A stretch of 64,000 nucleotides of DNA from Flabesymbios commensalis (GCA_964017125.1 OZ024902.1:36801219-36865218); one strand, 5' to 3'. Counted from the first letter of the stretch, positions 42,401 to 45,509 are shown. Translations and numbers: made by a program. Notes: generated by a model not told the origin, from the sequence alone.

Positions 42401-44098
42401 AAGCTTATCGGCAGAGCTTTTATGAAAATGAAATGCAATGTACATCTTTAATATCAGCTATAACTCATTGTTTGACAGGCAAATTGTATCACACCTTCTG
42501 GGGATTGTAGGAGAGGTGGAAGCTGTTGAACATATTAACGAGTATTTTAACATTGGCTGTGTAGTTTCTCTAGATGGTTTGTTGGATTGACATCAGAGCG
42601 CTTTAACATGTTAAATGCTTGAATACCTTTTTTCACACTCATCCGCAATACAGATGCTTTCTCTACACCCTGCTATATCAGTATGCACAGCAAGGACACA
42701 TGCTTCATCAAGGCTGCTTAGTACACAACTATCCTTCAAGCTTACTTTGTTCGTGTGGATCAGTTATTATTGGTGAAATTTTGAGATTTAAAACAGCATT
42801 AACTGTCCTTGCAGGTTTGGATCAGAAATCAATATTATGAGCCGAGAATCACTGAGCATAATGACAATTATCAAGAATGAAACACAAAGACTTAATTTGA
42901 ACGCTGCACAAATTTGAGTACATTGGAGCTGTAACCTGTAGTAGCTGTCATATTTACTTTTCAGCAGTGTATAAATATGCACACTATTATCAAACGTTAA
43001 AGGCCCGAGTAGAATATTGTCACTTGCTTAAACATGTTGAATAACCCAGCAATATTTTGCATCATCGATTGTATCGTTAAATTGACGTGGGCTATTTTGC
43101 CATTCATGTATGCCCTACAAGTATCGAATCTATTTTTTTATTGTTTAGATAAAAAATTCTTTCACGTTGAAATTAACCCTATAAAATAATTAAAATTGGC
43201 GTAAATATGTTAAATTGATTAGTTCCATGTCAGAGGCACCCATCACAAAATAAAACCATCATGTTCCAAATATATTTCGAATATTACCTTGACTTTGACC
43301 TTGAAGTTATTGATTGACCTTGAGCTTTATGCGATATGTAATAGTACATAGCATTTGTACAACAGTAAAATACACGATGTAATAAAAGAAATAAATTAAA
43401 AGCATAACGTTGATCCATTTAAGAGACATGTGCGAAAAAGACAACTTATGGTTGGAGCACTTATCTAAACAATTAAGACACTGTTTATTAGATCAATACT
43501 CCATTAAACCCACAAATGAAAGTTTATAGATGATGTTATTTTTTTAATAATATATCAAATAATTTTGGATAATTTGAAACATTTTAAATGGGCTATTGAA
43601 TGATGGAAATAGTCCAATTTTCCTCGATTTTGACTTTGACCTCGAAATATCACGTGACCTTGACAATAAATGATCTCAAAAATATTTTTGTTGTGTCAAT
43701 GATCCATCAGACAGATAACAGAACTTGAAATCATTAAAATCGACCCACCGATTCTTGATATATTATTTTTTCCAGATTTTGCTAATTATGGATACTAATC
43801 TGCTAATGACATGTTGATTAGGCGTTAATCGTGTCAGAATTGACTGCGCTATATCAGGATCGAAAGAGTACTTGTTACTGATTATCTGGGTGAAAAATGG
43901 TAATTTCTTCCAAAAGTGCTAACAGCCTGGACTATAATATTACTACAATTGGGGCTATTTGTTACGTACATACATCTGACACATGTATTTACCATAATCA
44001 CTCACCTTTGCTCCATCAACGCCAATTGCTGCATTTTTCAATATACAAACTGGTTCCAGTTTCGTGGAATGGATCACAGTTCCTAAAAATATCTTCAT
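279..44098 (-). CDS. GDA: Guanine deaminase, 12 of about 13 coding exons (3' exon off window)
   Basis: Cytosolic zinc hydrolase converting guanine to xanthine and ammonia in purine catabolism. Joining the exons listed below gives 413 residues in one frame, all junctions GT/AG and phase-consistent. The family's metal site is complete: H67 and H69 in PGLIDTHIHAS, H224 in SHLSEN with catalytic E227, H263 in TIMAHAV, D314 in GLGTDVAAG. The purine-deaminase signatures NGTTTACYF and HCPNSN are also present. Spacing between ligands (39 and 51 residues) equals that of human GDA as I remember it. Human GDA is 454 residues, so roughly 35-45 C-terminal residues are missing beyond position 279, where exon 12 ends in phase 1 at a GT donor. 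Intron 1 is about 28.8 kb; all other introns are 0.2-5.3 kb. No coding damage seen. Identification comes from recalled family sequence, not a search. Confidence 0.93.
794..902. repeat. Foldback MITE, family A (about 110 bp)
   Basis: Near-perfect palindrome: CAAAACATTTGTATAAC at the left, GTTGGACCAACGTCGAAGAC at the centre, and the complement ending GTGTTTGTTGGG at the right. Same family as 9231-9340 and 30365-30472. Non-coding. It lies in GDA intron 11. Confidence 0.85.
1046..1198 (-). CDS. GDA: GDA exon 11
   Basis: 153 nt, acceptor AATCAG, donor GTAGGC. It completes GLGTDVAAG and continues to FRLATLGGAE, matching FRLATLGGSQ of human GDA. Confidence 0.95.
1541..1608 (-). CDS. GDA: GDA exon 10
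   Basis: 68 nt, acceptor TTTCAG, donor GTACGT. ICSGLCDVRRLLDMGVKV to GLGT; the aspartate ligand codon (D314) is split across the junction with exon 11. Confidence 0.94.
1680..1752. repeat. GTTGG-rich foldback remnant
   Basis: AACATTTAACCAACATTGGTTAAACG palindrome with flanking GGGCTAGCGTCG, a relative of family A and of the GTTGG-rich units at 54.9-55.2 kb. It lies in GDA intron 9. Confidence 0.5.
1971..2068 (-). CDS. GDA: GDA exon 9 (HCPNSN motif)
   Basis: 98 nt, acceptor TTTTAG, donor GTATGT. TIMAHAVHLSDEEVQHV then GISHCPNSNI; H263 in MAH is the fourth histidine ligand and HCPNSN is the family signature. Confidence 0.97.
2146..3092. mobile_element. Mutator-like non-autonomous transposon (947 bp)
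   Basis: Long terminal inverted repeats beginning GGTTACCTTCAT, about 110 bp each, built largely of variants of a 15-bp unit CCCTCGACCCACAAC. Flanked by an identical 9-bp duplication TATACTTCA (2137-2145 and 3093-3101). A 9-bp target duplication with long TIRs is the hallmark of MULE/Mutator elements. The interior holds GTTGG-rich and AAGTTCCCGGAAC foldback pieces but no coding. A diverged inverted copy lies at 60377-61634. It sits inside GDA intron 8. Confidence 0.8.
3140..3832. repeat. Foldback element, family C (long form)
   Basis: Arms at 3140-3280 and about 3634-3832 are inverted copies (TAACATATGTTATGGGTCTACGGCC against GGCCGTAAAGCCATAACATATG). The spacer contains CGTCTGAATATAGACC-type sub-palindromes. 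The single-arm short form of this family recurs at 4671-4898, 7388-7609 and 10221-10379. It ends just downstream of GDA exon 8. Confidence 0.65.
3859..3966 (-). CDS. GDA: GDA exon 8 (SHLSEN active site)
   Basis: 108 nt, phase 0 on both sides, acceptor CCACAG, donor GTGAAC. SHLSENKSEVDWIKELHP carries zinc ligand H224 and the catalytic proton shuttle E227. Confidence 0.96.
4245..4432. repeat. MITE family E, truncated copy
   Basis: Minus-orientation copy sharing TCGCAATTCTCGACTTGTAG, CCCCTTTGTTTTTA and GATGCATCGTGAGGG with 6351-6599 and 9985-10222. It abuts GDA exon 7. Confidence 0.6.
4497..4604 (-). CDS. GDA: GDA exon 7
   Basis: 108 nt (36 codons, phase 0 on both sides). It encodes NDLISPVITPRFAISC and then a helix ending HDLPIQ, matching PIVTPRFSLSC and RDLHIQ of human GDA. 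Confidence 0.95.
4671..4898. repeat. MITE family C, short form
   Basis: About 228 bp bounded by TAACCCTTACAGTGCC and AAGGGTTAAC. It has an internal foldback around CGTCAGATTCTGGCG and the family core GGCCGTAGACCCA. Lies in GDA intron 6. Confidence 0.65.
4925..4990. repeat. Hairpin family D (CACTTGAAGT)
   Basis: Inverted arms TTTTCACCCACTTGAAGTTG and CAACTTCAAGTGAGTGAAAA around TCTCGCTGACGCGATC. A second copy is at 8847-8908 and half-sites recur at 15338 and about 140. Confidence 0.75.
5344..5371 (-). CDS. GDA: GDA exon 6 (28-nt microexon)
   Basis: A 28-nt exon, acceptor TTTTAG and donor GTAAAT, encoding (I)FVNSLLQRK in line with human RFVSEMLQK. It is accepted because it restores phase between exons 5 and 7 and because the residues align. 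Confidence 0.88.
5380..5760. other. GDA intron 5, no feature
   Basis: AT-rich intron sequence. I see no repeat family, RNA gene or coding potential. The same holds for 5864-6350 in intron 4. Confidence 0.5.
5761..5863 (-). CDS. GDA: GDA exon 5
   Basis: 103 nt, acceptor TTTCAG, donor GTAAGT. It encodes NYGQRAYVGKVCMD followed by a more variable ESTRETE helix, matching GQRAFVGKVCMD in human GDA. Confidence 0.94.
6351..6599. repeat. MITE family E, full-length (about 249 bp)
   Basis: Bounded by TAACCCTTTGAG and CTGAAAGGGTTAAA. It contains the sub-palindromes GATGCATTAAAGCATC and TTCATCCACTACAAGTCG / CGGCTTGTAGTGGATGAA. An inverted copy is at 9985-10222. Non-coding, in GDA intron 4. Confidence 0.7.
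7080..7345. repeat. Low-complexity cluster of TGTCGCCACA and ACAGATTNTAATCTGT motifs
   Basis: Repeated GTCGCCACA units at 7112-7166, then paired ACAGATTCTAATCTGTGG and ACAGATTGTAATCTGT palindromes at about 7295-7335. A further TAGAATCTGTGGG lies near 7704. No coding. Confidence 0.5.
7388..7609. repeat. MITE family C, short form
   Basis: About 222 bp with ACCCTTTCAGCGCGGG at one end and CAGCGCTGTAGGGGTTAA at the other. Internal inverted GTACCGTCTTTATACG / TATAAAGACGGTCCC. It shares the core GACCGTAGACCCATAAC with the other copies. Confidence 0.7.
7812..7872. repeat. Near-perfect 61-bp hairpin
   Basis: 30-bp arms, CCCAGAGGGACTGAGTGTGG running into TATCCCAACT, then one central base and the reverse complement with about one mismatch. 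Non-coding; in GDA intron 4. Confidence 0.85.
8250..8337 (-). CDS. GDA: GDA exon 4
   Basis: 88 nt, acceptor TTTCAG, donor GTAACT. It encodes RRLLRNGTTTACYFATIHT and ends in phase 1. NGTTTACYFATIH is nearly invariant in guanine deaminases. Confidence 0.95.
8766..8846 (-). mobile_element. tRNA-derived SINE head, copy 1
   Basis: On the minus strand GTAGCCGAGGAGCTTGATGT is followed by GGTGGTTCGATCCCCGG, an RNA polymerase III B-box (GGTTCGATCC). The body continues CAGTTTCAAGACTGTGAATG, parallel to the copy at 8990-9087. The A-box side is decayed. Confidence 0.6.
8847..8908. repeat. Hairpin family D, copy 2
   Basis: TTTTCACCCACTTGAATTTG and CAACTTCAAGTGGGTGCAAA flank GAGTCGCGGTAGCGAGAC. It sits directly against the tRNA-like head of the preceding SINE. 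Confidence 0.7.
8990..9087 (-). mobile_element. tRNA-derived SINE head, copy 2
   Basis: Minus strand: GGCCTCACTGGTAGCACTC resembles an A-box, and 30 bp on AGTGGTTCGATCCCCAGAG holds a B-box. It is followed by AAGTTTCAGCACTGTGACC. There is no acceptor-stem pairing, so it is a SINE and not a tRNA gene. Confidence 0.65.
9101..9203. repeat. Hairpin MITE (103 bp)
   Basis: Arms of about 44 bp, GCCTGTATTCTCGTAC...ATCGCAGGCTTCTGAT, and their reverse complement around TGGTCGAAATGGCC. In GDA intron 3. Confidence 0.8.
9231..9340. repeat. Foldback MITE, family A, best-preserved copy
   Basis: Exactly complementary ends CCCAGTAAACAC and GTGTTTACTGGG, ATTTGTATAACATTTATAC arms, and centre GTCTTCGACGTTGG. 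110 bp, no coding. Confidence 0.88.
9661..9832 (-). CDS. GDA: GDA exon 3 (zinc-binding HxH)
   Basis: 172 nt, acceptor TTGTAG, donor GTAAGT. It encodes EFLIPGLIDTHIHASQYV, then DLPLLQWLETYTFPAE. H67 and H69 are the first two zinc ligands of the amidohydrolase barrel. Similarity to human GDA is highest here and settles the identification. Confidence 0.96.
9985..10222. repeat. MITE family E, inverted copy
   Basis: Reverse orientation of 6351-6599, with arms CTTCATCCACTACACGCCGC / TCTCGTAGTGGATGAAG and GATGCTTTAATGCATCG near its end. Its terminal GGGGTTAACCC is shared with the adjoining family C copy. Confidence 0.65.
10221..10379. repeat. MITE family C, truncated copy
   Basis: Starts TTAACCCTTACAGCGCGGGG, with foldback GATCGACGTCTGTAGG / CGACTAAAGTCGATCCC and core GGCCGTAGACC. 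The far end is missing. Confidence 0.6.
10380..10450. repeat. AAGTTCC-rich direct and inverted repeats
   Basis: Five or more AAGTTCC units, ending in CAAGTTCCGGGAACTTCAAG. The same AAGTTCCC/GGGAACTT motif occurs inside both Mutator-like copies (about 2800-2835 and 60620-60665). Confidence 0.6.
10451..11250. other. GDA intron 2, no feature
   Basis: AT-rich sequence without repeats or coding that I can recognise, apart from TAGGCCTA-type palindromes near 10616 and 10713-10735. Confidence 0.45.
11250..11590. repeat. Inverted-repeat MITE of about 340 bp with internal 51-bp tandem repeat
   Basis: Arms TAAGGCCACTATTTTTTCTG (about 11283) and CTAAAACAGATAAATTAAAC...ATAGTGGCCTAAG (about 11540-11562) are inverted. 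Between them a unit of about 51 bp (TCGTCGCCCCCATTAACTT then AAAAGTTTTTTTAATA) is repeated twice plus a partial at 11385-11505. Confidence 0.55.
11711..12337. mobile_element. 627-bp foldback element built of 21-bp CCGCGG units
   Basis: Exact terminal inverted repeats TATGGTTGGCCATCACCCTC / GAGGGTGATGGCCAACCATA, continuing with ATAAGTAAATAAACCTT. The interior is a tandem array of a unit of about 21 bp (CTTCCGCGGATAATTAAAAAC): about eight units in one direction (11740-11910), then about eighteen in the opposite direction (11920-12300). Flanked by GACCGG on both sides (11705-11710, 12338-12343), a likely 6-bp target duplication. No coding. Confidence 0.8.
12480..13400 (+). mobile_element. Jockey-like LINE fragment (reverse transcriptase), decayed
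   Basis: Frames switch several times, but the order of motifs matches the better copy at 57.3-58.8 kb: CRNKRIAMENVFRLVEE, FIDVEKAFDSVWHDGL (12573-12620), GTRQGSILSPLLF, YQFANDMG (the FADD box changed to FAND), ELFGEPIIQTQTAKLLGILFD (12966-13080), and TYHDRTRSIDLHDLTKVP near 13180-13230. There is an internal deletion after LKANKG. Non-functional LINE relic of the same lineage as the younger copy. Confidence 0.8.
13426..13470. repeat. Two tandem 22-bp hairpin units
   Basis: CTGTTCCCACAGAGAACAGG occurs twice in direct order. Each unit folds on itself (CTGTTC with GAACAG). Confidence 0.7.
13895..14060 (+). mobile_element. tRNA-derived SINE
   Basis: GATTGGTAGCGTGTTGACTC (A-box-like) and GGGTTCAGTCCCGCTG (B-box) at 13903-13955, followed by a body with GTGCACACATATG and AAACTGTTCAAA shared loosely with the next SINE. 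It lacks a closed acceptor stem. Confidence 0.6.
14215..14520 (+). mobile_element. tRNA-derived SINE with conserved-tail-like 3' part
   Basis: GGTCCGGTTGTGGCTCGAAAC and TTTTGAATCCCAGCCGGG are decayed promoter boxes. The body shares ACAAACTGTTCAAA with the preceding SINE, and the 3' part GCGGAAAGCGACGTAAAGC resembles the 3' module common to many invertebrate SINEs. Confidence 0.55.
15096..15169 (-). CDS. GDA: GDA exon 2
   Basis: 74 nt between a pyrimidine-poor TTGTAG acceptor and a GTAATA donor. It encodes IVFVGNKDSSEVKDES and onward to a split glycine (phase 2). Exon 1 supplies the preceding lysine, matching the GKIVFLEE stretch of human GDA. This short exon lies 28.8 kb downstream of exon 1. 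Confidence 0.88.
15398..15670. repeat. Copy related to the CACAAGGGAACC MITE
   Basis: Starts TTAAGCACAAGGGAACCAGC and has AAACCAACCCACA at about 15650. Same motif set as the element at 26329-26858. The two motifs are in the same orientation here, so this copy is partial or rearranged. Confidence 0.45.
15985..19400 (+). mobile_element. Decayed DNA transposon encoding an XPG/FEN-like nuclease protein (Academ-like?)
   Basis: Inverted arms of about 150 bp (16015-16165 against 19190-19350) share GACGTGGAGCCATCTTGAAT / AGATGGCTCCACGTC and TAGTACAGCGGATAA / TTATCCGCTGTACGA. They flank a coding relic (16504-18891). The outer edges are not sharp and no target duplication was found. Academ elements are the DNA transposons known to carry an XPG-type nuclease, hence the tentative class. 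Confidence 0.6.
16504..18891 (+). pseudogene. XPG/FEN-like transposon protein, degenerate ORF series
   Basis: About 750 residues of one ancestral protein, spread over at least four frames. In order: GDWLEDSGWSNALVQANI (about 16512) through an open stretch at 16658-17308 with ALDRTLYSRWLPVHIRDM, DQCHEQNNVIIKG and LRRWIVAGPE; LLVLDTRYI (17317); FFTHENQAA and KLRLGTKTDILHCL (17608-17703); VPCSQEEADTRLLLHVADA and DNDVVVLAIAHY (18104-18240); WVAFGTGSHFRYIPVHEL and FHAFTGCDIVSSF then GKGKKTAW (18263-18423); and a Cys-rich tail CGCLKGCCGRCKCKK to CGCDGDC (18795-18885). EEADTR plus DxDVVVL matches the XPG-I acidic core, and GCD..GKGKKTAW resembles the helix-turn-helix of FEN1. Family recognised from widespread invertebrate repeats; the nuclease assignment is inference. 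Confidence 0.7.
19838..21008. repeat. Dispersed TAACCCTACGAAT motifs, both orientations
   Basis: The 13-bp motif TAACCCTACGAAT occurs at about 20279, 20630 and 20655, and inverted (ATTCGTAGGGTTA) at about 20993. Looser forms GGTTACTCTACG and TGTAGGGTTACTC are at 19850 and 19900. The stretch is otherwise AT-rich and non-coding. It could be subterminal repeats of an unrecognised element. Confidence 0.5.
22252..22725 (-). pseudogene. XPG-like transposon protein, C-terminal half (left copy)
   Basis: Minus-strand reading gives RFQDVLCKLDDVWHISDDL, DLEEFTCAMY, then (one frame change) RRVNYQTGIWILAHI, PYIPNGHGWTENNGKLVSVW, and an acidic tail ending ESDSDED and stop. The order and motifs match the C-terminal half of a large invertebrate transposon-associated family with GHGW and VNYQ..IW signatures. 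Unlike the copy at 16.5-18.9 kb there is no Cys-rich tail. Confidence 0.65.
22800..23695 (+). pseudogene. XPG-like transposon protein, right copy
   Basis: Plus strand: DDNAIIHVMSNITSNFYLIA and SGDAIFSTDMYKEDSIKEIE (22800-22960), GYDTVRIRSSD (23029-23061), KPLKLIQKTVRFQDILC, VWLISDDF, DLEEFT (23170-23285), NIDLGQF (about 23375), GHVxTEHNGELVPAWCQG (about 23500-23552) and an acidic tail ending ESDSDED (23661-23681) before TAG. Several frame changes and stops. Its last 500-600 bp are the inverted duplicate of 22252-22845. Confidence 0.65.
23930..25054. repeat. Tandem repeat of the transposon's right arm (about 3.3 units)
   Basis: Each unit runs from CAGTAACCCTCTCTGACCC through CTCAAGTTATGGCACAAAA and GGCGGCCATTTTGAA to GTCTCAGACTTTCATGGG. 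Units begin near 23930, 24055, 24348 and 24696. The first lacks the GATCGAAAATGCACG segment. Confidence 0.7.
25628..25735. repeat. Hairpin family G (ACTGCCTTTTGGCTTTGCA)
   Basis: TACTGCCCTGCAAAGACAAACAGCAGTAACTGC (positions 25638-25670) faces TTTGCCTTTGTAGCGCTGCA. Other members: 37020-37085, 40223-40318, 55535-55605, 57180-57235 and 60205-60250. Confidence 0.5.
25751..25793. repeat. MITE family A, half copy
   Basis: CCCAGCAAACACAAAACATT then ATAACATTTGTACAACATAGG: one arm only. Confidence 0.6.
25866..26125. mobile_element. hAT-like element end (CAGGGGCGTATCCAGGG)
   Basis: Begins CAGGGGCGTATCCAGGG followed by a G-rich run and GGTGCTCGAGCATCCCCC. An inverted second copy lies at 36262-36424, sharing CCACCAGTGGCCGACATGTT-type sequence, GGCGCCATTAACAGATTAAAG and GACAATGAACTGGGC. 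The terminus resembles hAT TIRs; superfamily is inferred from that alone. Confidence 0.5.
26329..26858. mobile_element. 530-bp MITE with TIR CACAAGGGAACCAACCCACA
   Basis: Perfect 20-bp TIRs at 26329-26348 and 26839-26858. Internal half-sites are GAACCAACCCACAAA (about 26530) and ATGTGGGTCGGTTCTGTTGT (about 26668). No coding and no clear target duplication. Confidence 0.75.
27110..29345. repeat. 144-bp satellite, about 16 tandem units
   Basis: Counting the landmark AGTAATGGTCTAGCCATCTAG gives units at about 27135, 27283, 27421, 27564, 27690, 27832, 27981, 28127, 28271, 28415, 28559, 28703, 28847, 28991, 29145 and 29299. The central spacing is exactly 144 bp. Central units (28.1-28.9 kb) are nearly identical and the edges diverged. 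Each holds a short foldback AATGGCCGATAAGCGGCCATT. Short open frames across it are periodic artefacts. Confidence 0.93.
29345..29715. repeat. Two-unit repeat ending in (CGGCCCAA)4
   Basis: Two related halves of about 150 bp, each with AGGTCAAAG, AAAAGGCACAACTAG and GATCTGCTCCGGAAACGAA-type sequence, then ACGGACGG and four copies of CGGCCCAA (29678-29712). This layout, ending at a short GC-rich repeat, is common at the 3' end of invertebrate retroposons. Confidence 0.55.
29716..30364. other. Intron 1 stretch, no feature
   Basis: No repeat or coding signal recognised. Confidence 0.4.
30365..30560. repeat. MITE family A plus GTTGG-rich relative
   Basis: 30365-30472 is a full family A copy (CCCAGTGAACAC to GTGTTTGCTGAG). 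It is followed by AATGTTGGGTCAATGTTGGG and GCGTCGCAGACATTGG, a separate GTTGG-rich unit. Confidence 0.75.
30905..31380. repeat. Inverted-repeat MITE of about 475 bp
   Basis: Arms of about 130 bp: TTACCAACTAGTTTGTAGGC...GCGAACCAATCAC...CCGAGCGGCGGCCATTTTAA (30935-31040) and the reverse complement (31243-31360). No coding. Confidence 0.75.
31381..32090. other. Intron 1 stretch, no feature
   Basis: AT-rich, no repeat or coding seen. Confidence 0.4.
32095..32790 (+). mobile_element. LINE reverse-transcriptase fragment (N-terminal half)
   Basis: FFQYFRQISNPNDINYVVDE (about 32104), AIKKLKRGKAAGCDHIINEL, WQEGIIVPIHKKGS and NVQNYRG (32240-32450), then after a deletion and frame change GMSTVDNIYILQSVI, CASIDFSKAFDYINRDCLWY (32578-32637) and IIKSMYMN to GGFQG. 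Typical non-LTR RT order. Broken by frame changes, and it stops before the YADD box. Same lineage as 37950-39285. Confidence 0.8.
33270..33420. mobile_element. hAT-like terminus with MITE A scrap
   Basis: GCAGCAAACACAAAACGTTC (family A end) runs into CAGTAGCGTATCCAG, then AAGGGGGTGCTCAGATC, resembling the CAGGGGCGTATCCAGGG termini elsewhere in this window. Confidence 0.35.
33421..35950. other. Intron 1 stretch with minor repeats only
   Basis: Contains a tandem pair of 61-bp units at 34457-34578 (TCTATGATAATTA..ATC, ACGTTGTTTC) and an 11-bp-arm hairpin GCTACACTGTG/CACAGTGTAGC at about 35207-35233. No coding recognised. Confidence 0.45.
36010..36260 (-). mobile_element. LINE 3' end, C-terminal fragment
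   Basis: Minus strand encodes TYFYRTARLWNTLPFVIRDA, SLQIFKKNLNELYLTM and TWSLACACVNCR, the characteristic last residues of CR1/Jockey-type ORF2 proteins. No RT core nearby. Confidence 0.65.
36262..36424. mobile_element. hAT-like element end, inverted copy
   Basis: Inverted relative of 25866-26125, ending GGGTGCTCGAGCACCC and TGGATACGCCCCTGG. Confidence 0.5.
36430..36500. repeat. GTTGG-rich foldback
   Basis: GGGTTAATGTTGGCCCAACG and GACGTTGGACCAACATTAAT are inverted arms. Directly adjoins the hAT-like end. Confidence 0.6.
37125..37860. repeat. Two tandem units of about 385 bp
   Basis: Unit 1 (37125-37500) and unit 2 (37510-37860) share CCCGAAGGGG.ATCACTCCT, ACCCTGAATGATCCAA, GACCTTCATATGACCTTGA and a region before CAACCC. 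The period is 384-386 bp and divergence is clear, so the duplication is old. Carries several TGACCT half-sites. Confidence 0.7.
37950..39285 (+). mobile_element. LINE, C-terminal half with 3' UTR
   Basis: MYADDVLLLSNSREDLQAGL (37983), SYLGLVLSCIGKFSQTQSNL (about 38191), VLYGSEVWGFHSALDVERVH (38360-38420), GELGRFPLQIT, then a 196-residue open stretch (38566-39156) ending in a zinc-binding CEVC...H....C motif and FIALMSTDHVKTIRNLA. The 3' end is AATAAATGAATTATGAAC near 39280. Two frame changes. The C-terminal Cys/His motif is typical of invertebrate LINEs of this lineage. Confidence 0.85.
39286..40222. other. Intron 1 stretch, no feature
   Basis: AT-rich; no repeat or coding recognised. Confidence 0.4.
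40223..40318. repeat. Hairpin family G, fullest copy
   Basis: TGCAAAGCCATAAGGCAGTA, GCTTACTTGTAATGTAAGC at the centre, then TAGCTGCCTCTTGGCTTTGTA: a palindrome of about 95 bp. Confidence 0.7.
40382..43934. mobile_element. 3.55-kb DNA transposon with long TIRs, TAGTCCAGGCTGTTAG
   Basis: Outer ends TAGTCCAGGCTGTTAG and CTAACAGCCTGGACTA (one mismatch region), flanked by TAA on both sides (40379-40381, 43935-43937). The arms extend about 300 bp, sharing TTTGGACGAAATCACCATTT, CGATCCTGATATAGCGCAGT, AATTGACTGCGCTATATCAGG on the other arm, and TCACGTGAcc/ggTCACGTGA. The interior has no recognisable protein. The termini resemble those of the 21014-25054 element. The right end is 71 bp from the GDA exon 1 donor. 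Confidence 0.75.
44006..44098 (-). CDS. GDA: GDA exon 1 (start codon)
   Basis: 31 codons, MKIFLGTVIHSTKLEP through ...VDGAK, ending at donor GTGAGT in phase 0. Human GDA has IFRGTFVHST at the same place, about 11 residues further in. The frame stays open upstream to an ATG at 44206, so a longer N-terminus or an upstream splice (an AG directly precedes the ATG) is possible; I chose MKIF because similarity starts there. Confidence 0.85.
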
Positions 44099-44973
44099 CT
44101 TACGATTCCCGGTAATTAACTTCTGTTTATTTAGACAGACAGGCCACCTGGTAACATACAATAAATATGAACAGTTATCATCTACTGCCAGCACTAACGT
44201 CATCATTATAATATATTAACGACTCCTTTATGGAGGCATGATGTTTTCTACTGAAGCCCGCACTACTGAAACATGCAGCATTTAAGAGTTGTAATCCGCT
44301 CACATTCTTAAAGCGTTTGAAGGCTTACTCAATGCACTAGATTTACACCAGATTTAAAATAAAAATTACAAATTATGACGTTCGTACAGGTAGTTCCACA
44401 GGAGAGGGGTTTAGATTTATTTCTGGATCAAAAAACATTATGAATATCCTAGGTCTGGGTGTACCTCTCAAAAGTGTGCATTGGGAATAAAGTCTAAGAT
44501 GGCCACCTTATCTATATAAAAACGATATGTTTGCATATAAGGCAGGTCAAAATAAGACGCTCAAATGATGTATGTTGAAAATATATCATGTGAGACATAC
44601 CAGCACAAGATTGGTTCCTCAGAAATCTGTGGTTATAAAAAGATTGAAATCCTTATTTCCGATTCCCGTTTGAATTAATTATTTTTGGGAAATAGCGTTT
44701 GGCCCAAAAGATCACTTGGAAACTTGAAATATCTGAAATATGACAGACAGACGGGTCACCGTACTTGACATGTCATATATCAGATTTCACTGTCTTTTTA
44801 AGTTTCCACCACCTGGGGCACACTCACGTAAAGTACGGCATCTTCCGTGAAAATGCATCTCGCATCCCTATCCCTGTAGACATAACCGTGACAGATGGCT
44901 CCATCTGGAGCCCACCCTCTATTGACTAGGCCAATACTGCCTTGTTAAGGCAAGACGCCGTAGCTAGAATATT
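44099..44973 (-). promoter_or_regulatory. Region upstream of GDA start codon (putative 5' UTR and promoter)
   Basis: By position it must hold the GDA 5' UTR and promoter, unless a non-coding first exon lies further right. I found no TATA box on the minus strand and no other core motif. A CG-poor, ordinary composition. It is bounded by the LTR element at 44974. Confidence 0.3.
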
Positions 44974-45483
44974 TGTAGGATCCTTACTTCGTTAAGTTTA
45001 TGTGGCAGTTATCCCCGGCTTCCCGGACGCGAGAAGCTGTGGACGACTGCCTCGTTTCCGTACCTTGGTGCCGGGCGCACACAATTGCAGCCCATGCGGT
45101 CTTGGTACTTTTCCCGCACTTCAGACGTTACACTCGGCGACTACGGACGTGCCGTAGGTCGCTCTCTCTGAGTCAAACAGGACGTGCCGTACGCGGAGGT
45201 TGTGCTTTGTTGTTGCCTGATGTCTAACGAATAAACATGACAAGTGGAGAAAGAGTTTATGATTTATTTGGAACCGTCGACTCGACGGGGAAGGAAGTTT
45301 GTGTTGAAATGGTGAAGATTGGGCAGTTTCCCTCGTCCGCCATTGCGACCCTACACTAGAGACTCCAACGGTCACTTACAGGTACCTTCGGCGCGAGGGG
45401 CAACCCATCCCCCCATATATTTGTGAAAATTTATTTTCCACTACCAAACTACTTTGTACCTGAGAATATATTGATATTTCGCA
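44974..45483 (+). repeat. Left LTR
   Basis: 510 bp, starts TG and ends CA. AATAAA at 45230-45235 is a likely polyadenylation signal. CAACCCATCCCCCCATA occurs near 45399 and again across the LTR/internal junction (45482). Confidence 0.88.
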
Positions 45484-45499
45484 ACCCATCCCCCCATAC

Positions 45500-45509
45500 T
45501 GGTGACCCC
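45500..45509 (+). other. Primer-binding-like site
   Basis: TGGTGACCCC, complementary to a tRNA 3' end in ...CCA. It is offset 16 bp from the LTR, which is unusual. Confidence 0.4.

Noticed and set aside
40382-43934. Coding relic of the XPG-like protein inside the TAGTCCAGG element
   Set aside because: No motif of that protein could be found in any frame; the link rests on termini only.
45000-45375. Open frames of 75-84 codons on both strands, repeated at 49590-49965
   Set aside because: They lie within the two LTRs and are duplicated only because the LTRs are.
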